In this document: positions 5,940 through 6,671 of the stretch, piece by piece
Layout of the letters: each line of letters opens with the position of its first letter
Numbering within the stretch: the stretch's first letter is position 1
Assembly (NCBI GenBank): GCA_937897495.1
Contig: CALCBL010000169.1
Location: 1 to 6,671, forward strand
Direction: 5' to 3'
Source: an uncultured Burkholderiales bacterium
GTDB lineage: Bacteria; Pseudomonadota; Gammaproteobacteria; Burkholderiales; Burkholderiaceae_C
Length of the DNA: 6,671 bases
Position numbers and translations under genes: made by a program
The notes under the pieces: model-generated
The model's input: the letters and a program-made list of their open reading frames with translations, nothing else
Database searches by the model: none
What the model was told of the DNA's origin: nothing

Positions 5940-5942
5940 CTC

Positions 5943-6671
5943 ATGAAAAAACGTCACTTTTTAGCCCTCGGTGGTTCAGCTTTGCTGTCTGGCCTGACCC
6001 CTCACACAACGTTTGCACAGTCCAAGTTCCCTGAACGCCCCATTCGCGTCATTGTGCCTTTTGCACCGGCCGGCGATGGCGACATCATCGGTCGCTTGTG
6101 GGTTAAATATGCCATGGCTCATACGGGCGCTAATTTTGTCGTTGACAACAGAGCCGGCGCTGGCGGCGCTATCGGCGCTGCCGAGGCCTCCAGAGCCAGA
6201 GCTGACGGCTACACACTGCTTTTGGGCACATCCTCCACCCAAATCATCAACCCATTGGCTTCTGGCACCACAAGCTACGACGCCATCAAAGACTTCAGCT
6301 TGGTCGGCATGGTCAGCATCAATCCGACCTGCATCGTGGTCAATCCGAGTGTGCCCGCTAACAATTTAAGAGAGCTGGTCAGTTTGATCAAGGCCAATCC
6401 GGGCAAATACGCCTACGGCTCTGCAGGCCCTGGCACCATCACGAACTTGACCGGCGAGCTTTTTAAACTTCAAGCCGGTAAATTGGATGTTCAACACGTG
6501 CCTTACAAAGGCGGTGGCCCTGCCATGCAAGACTTGATCGCGGGGCATGTTCCCATGACCACCCCCATCATGTCTTCAGCCGTCCTTGCACAACACCGTG
6601 CCGGACGTGCGCGCATTTTGAGTGTCAACAGCGATGCACGACTGAAAGCTGCCCCCGATATTCCCACCTCT
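5943..6671 (+). CDS. Bug/TctC-family tripartite tricarboxylate transporter substrate receptor, 3' truncated by window edge
   Basis: Periplasmic solute receptor of the Bug (TctC) family, which binds carboxylates or other small acids for TctAB-type carriers or acts as an orphan sensor. The 243 visible residues cover about three quarters of a usual 320-330-residue protein. A signal peptide (1-25, KKRHFLALGG then a hydrophobic stretch, cleavage near TFA) carries a KR pair, so export may be Sec or a Tat variant. Family motifs: PERPIRVIVPFAPAG (30-44), VVDNRAGAGGAIGA (66-79), YGSAGPGTITNLTGELF (158-174) and HVPYKGGGPAMQDLIAG (185-201). The usual PFxPGG is PFAPAG here. It is transcribed divergently from the homocysteine-binding metH gene with 97 bases between. 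No TctA/TctB genes are visible, and the ligand cannot be predicted. Confidence 0.93.
   Translation, partial: MKKRHFLALGGSALLSGLTPHTTFAQSKFPERPIRVIVPFAPAGDGDIIGRLWVKYAMAHTGANFVVDNRAGAGGAIGAAEASRARADGYTLLLGTSSTQIINPLASGTTSYDAIKDFSLVGMVSINPTCIVVNPSVPANNLRELVSLIKANPGKYAYGSAGPGTITNLTGELFKLQAGKLDVQHVPYKGGGPAMQDLIAGHVPMTTPIMSSAVLAQHRAGRARILSVNSDARLKAAPDIPTS

Overview
The window reads as chromosomal DNA from a betaproteobacterium of the Burkholderiales, most like a freshwater member of the Comamonadaceae. This is inferred from three things: cobalamin-dependent methionine synthase split into two genes, a Bug/TctC-type periplasmic receptor, and the style of the NrtA-like binding protein, whose long cytoplasmic N-terminal extension precedes a Tat signal. 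No rRNA, tRNA, CRISPR array, insertion sequence or phage gene was seen.

Layout from left to right. (1) Positions 1-812, minus strand: the first 270 codons of the folate-binding part of MetH, running off the left edge and apparently started by TTG. (2) Positions 813-1002: a short regulatory region with a sigma70-like promoter and a recognisable S-adenosylhomocysteine (SAH) riboswitch. The 3' strand of its pseudoknot can alternatively pair with the metH Shine-Dalgarno. (3) Positions 1003-4590, minus strand: a compact operon transcribed in the order substrate-binding protein, permease, ATPase, cyanase (cynS). (4) Positions 4591-4798: the operon's control region, with a nearly perfect sigma54 -24/-12 promoter and three NtrC-like half-sites upstream. 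(5) Positions 4799-5845, minus strand: the homocysteine-binding module of MetH as a separate gene. (6) Positions 5846-5942: a 97-base divergent promoter region. (7) Positions 5943-6671, plus strand: the start of a Bug/TctC-family receptor, running off the right edge.

The four-gene operon makes sense as a nitrogen-scavenging unit. An NrtABD/CynABD-type ABC importer brings in a small anion, probably cyanate, and cyanase converts cyanate plus bicarbonate to ammonia and CO2. The sigma54 promoter suggests it is switched on by nitrogen limitation. The two MetH genes should cooperate in transferring a methyl group from methyltetrahydrofolate through cobalamin to homocysteine. They are separated by this unrelated operon and seem to have different control: SAH riboswitch plus leader for the folate/B12 half, and a promoter with almost no leader for the homocysteine half.

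The most interesting observations are the SAH riboswitch with a readable ribosome-site switch, the split and interrupted metH locus, the sigma54/NtrC-type control region of the cyanate operon, the Cys/His-rich cytoplasmic tail on the binding protein, and two divergent genes whose -10 boxes both end six bases before their ATG.
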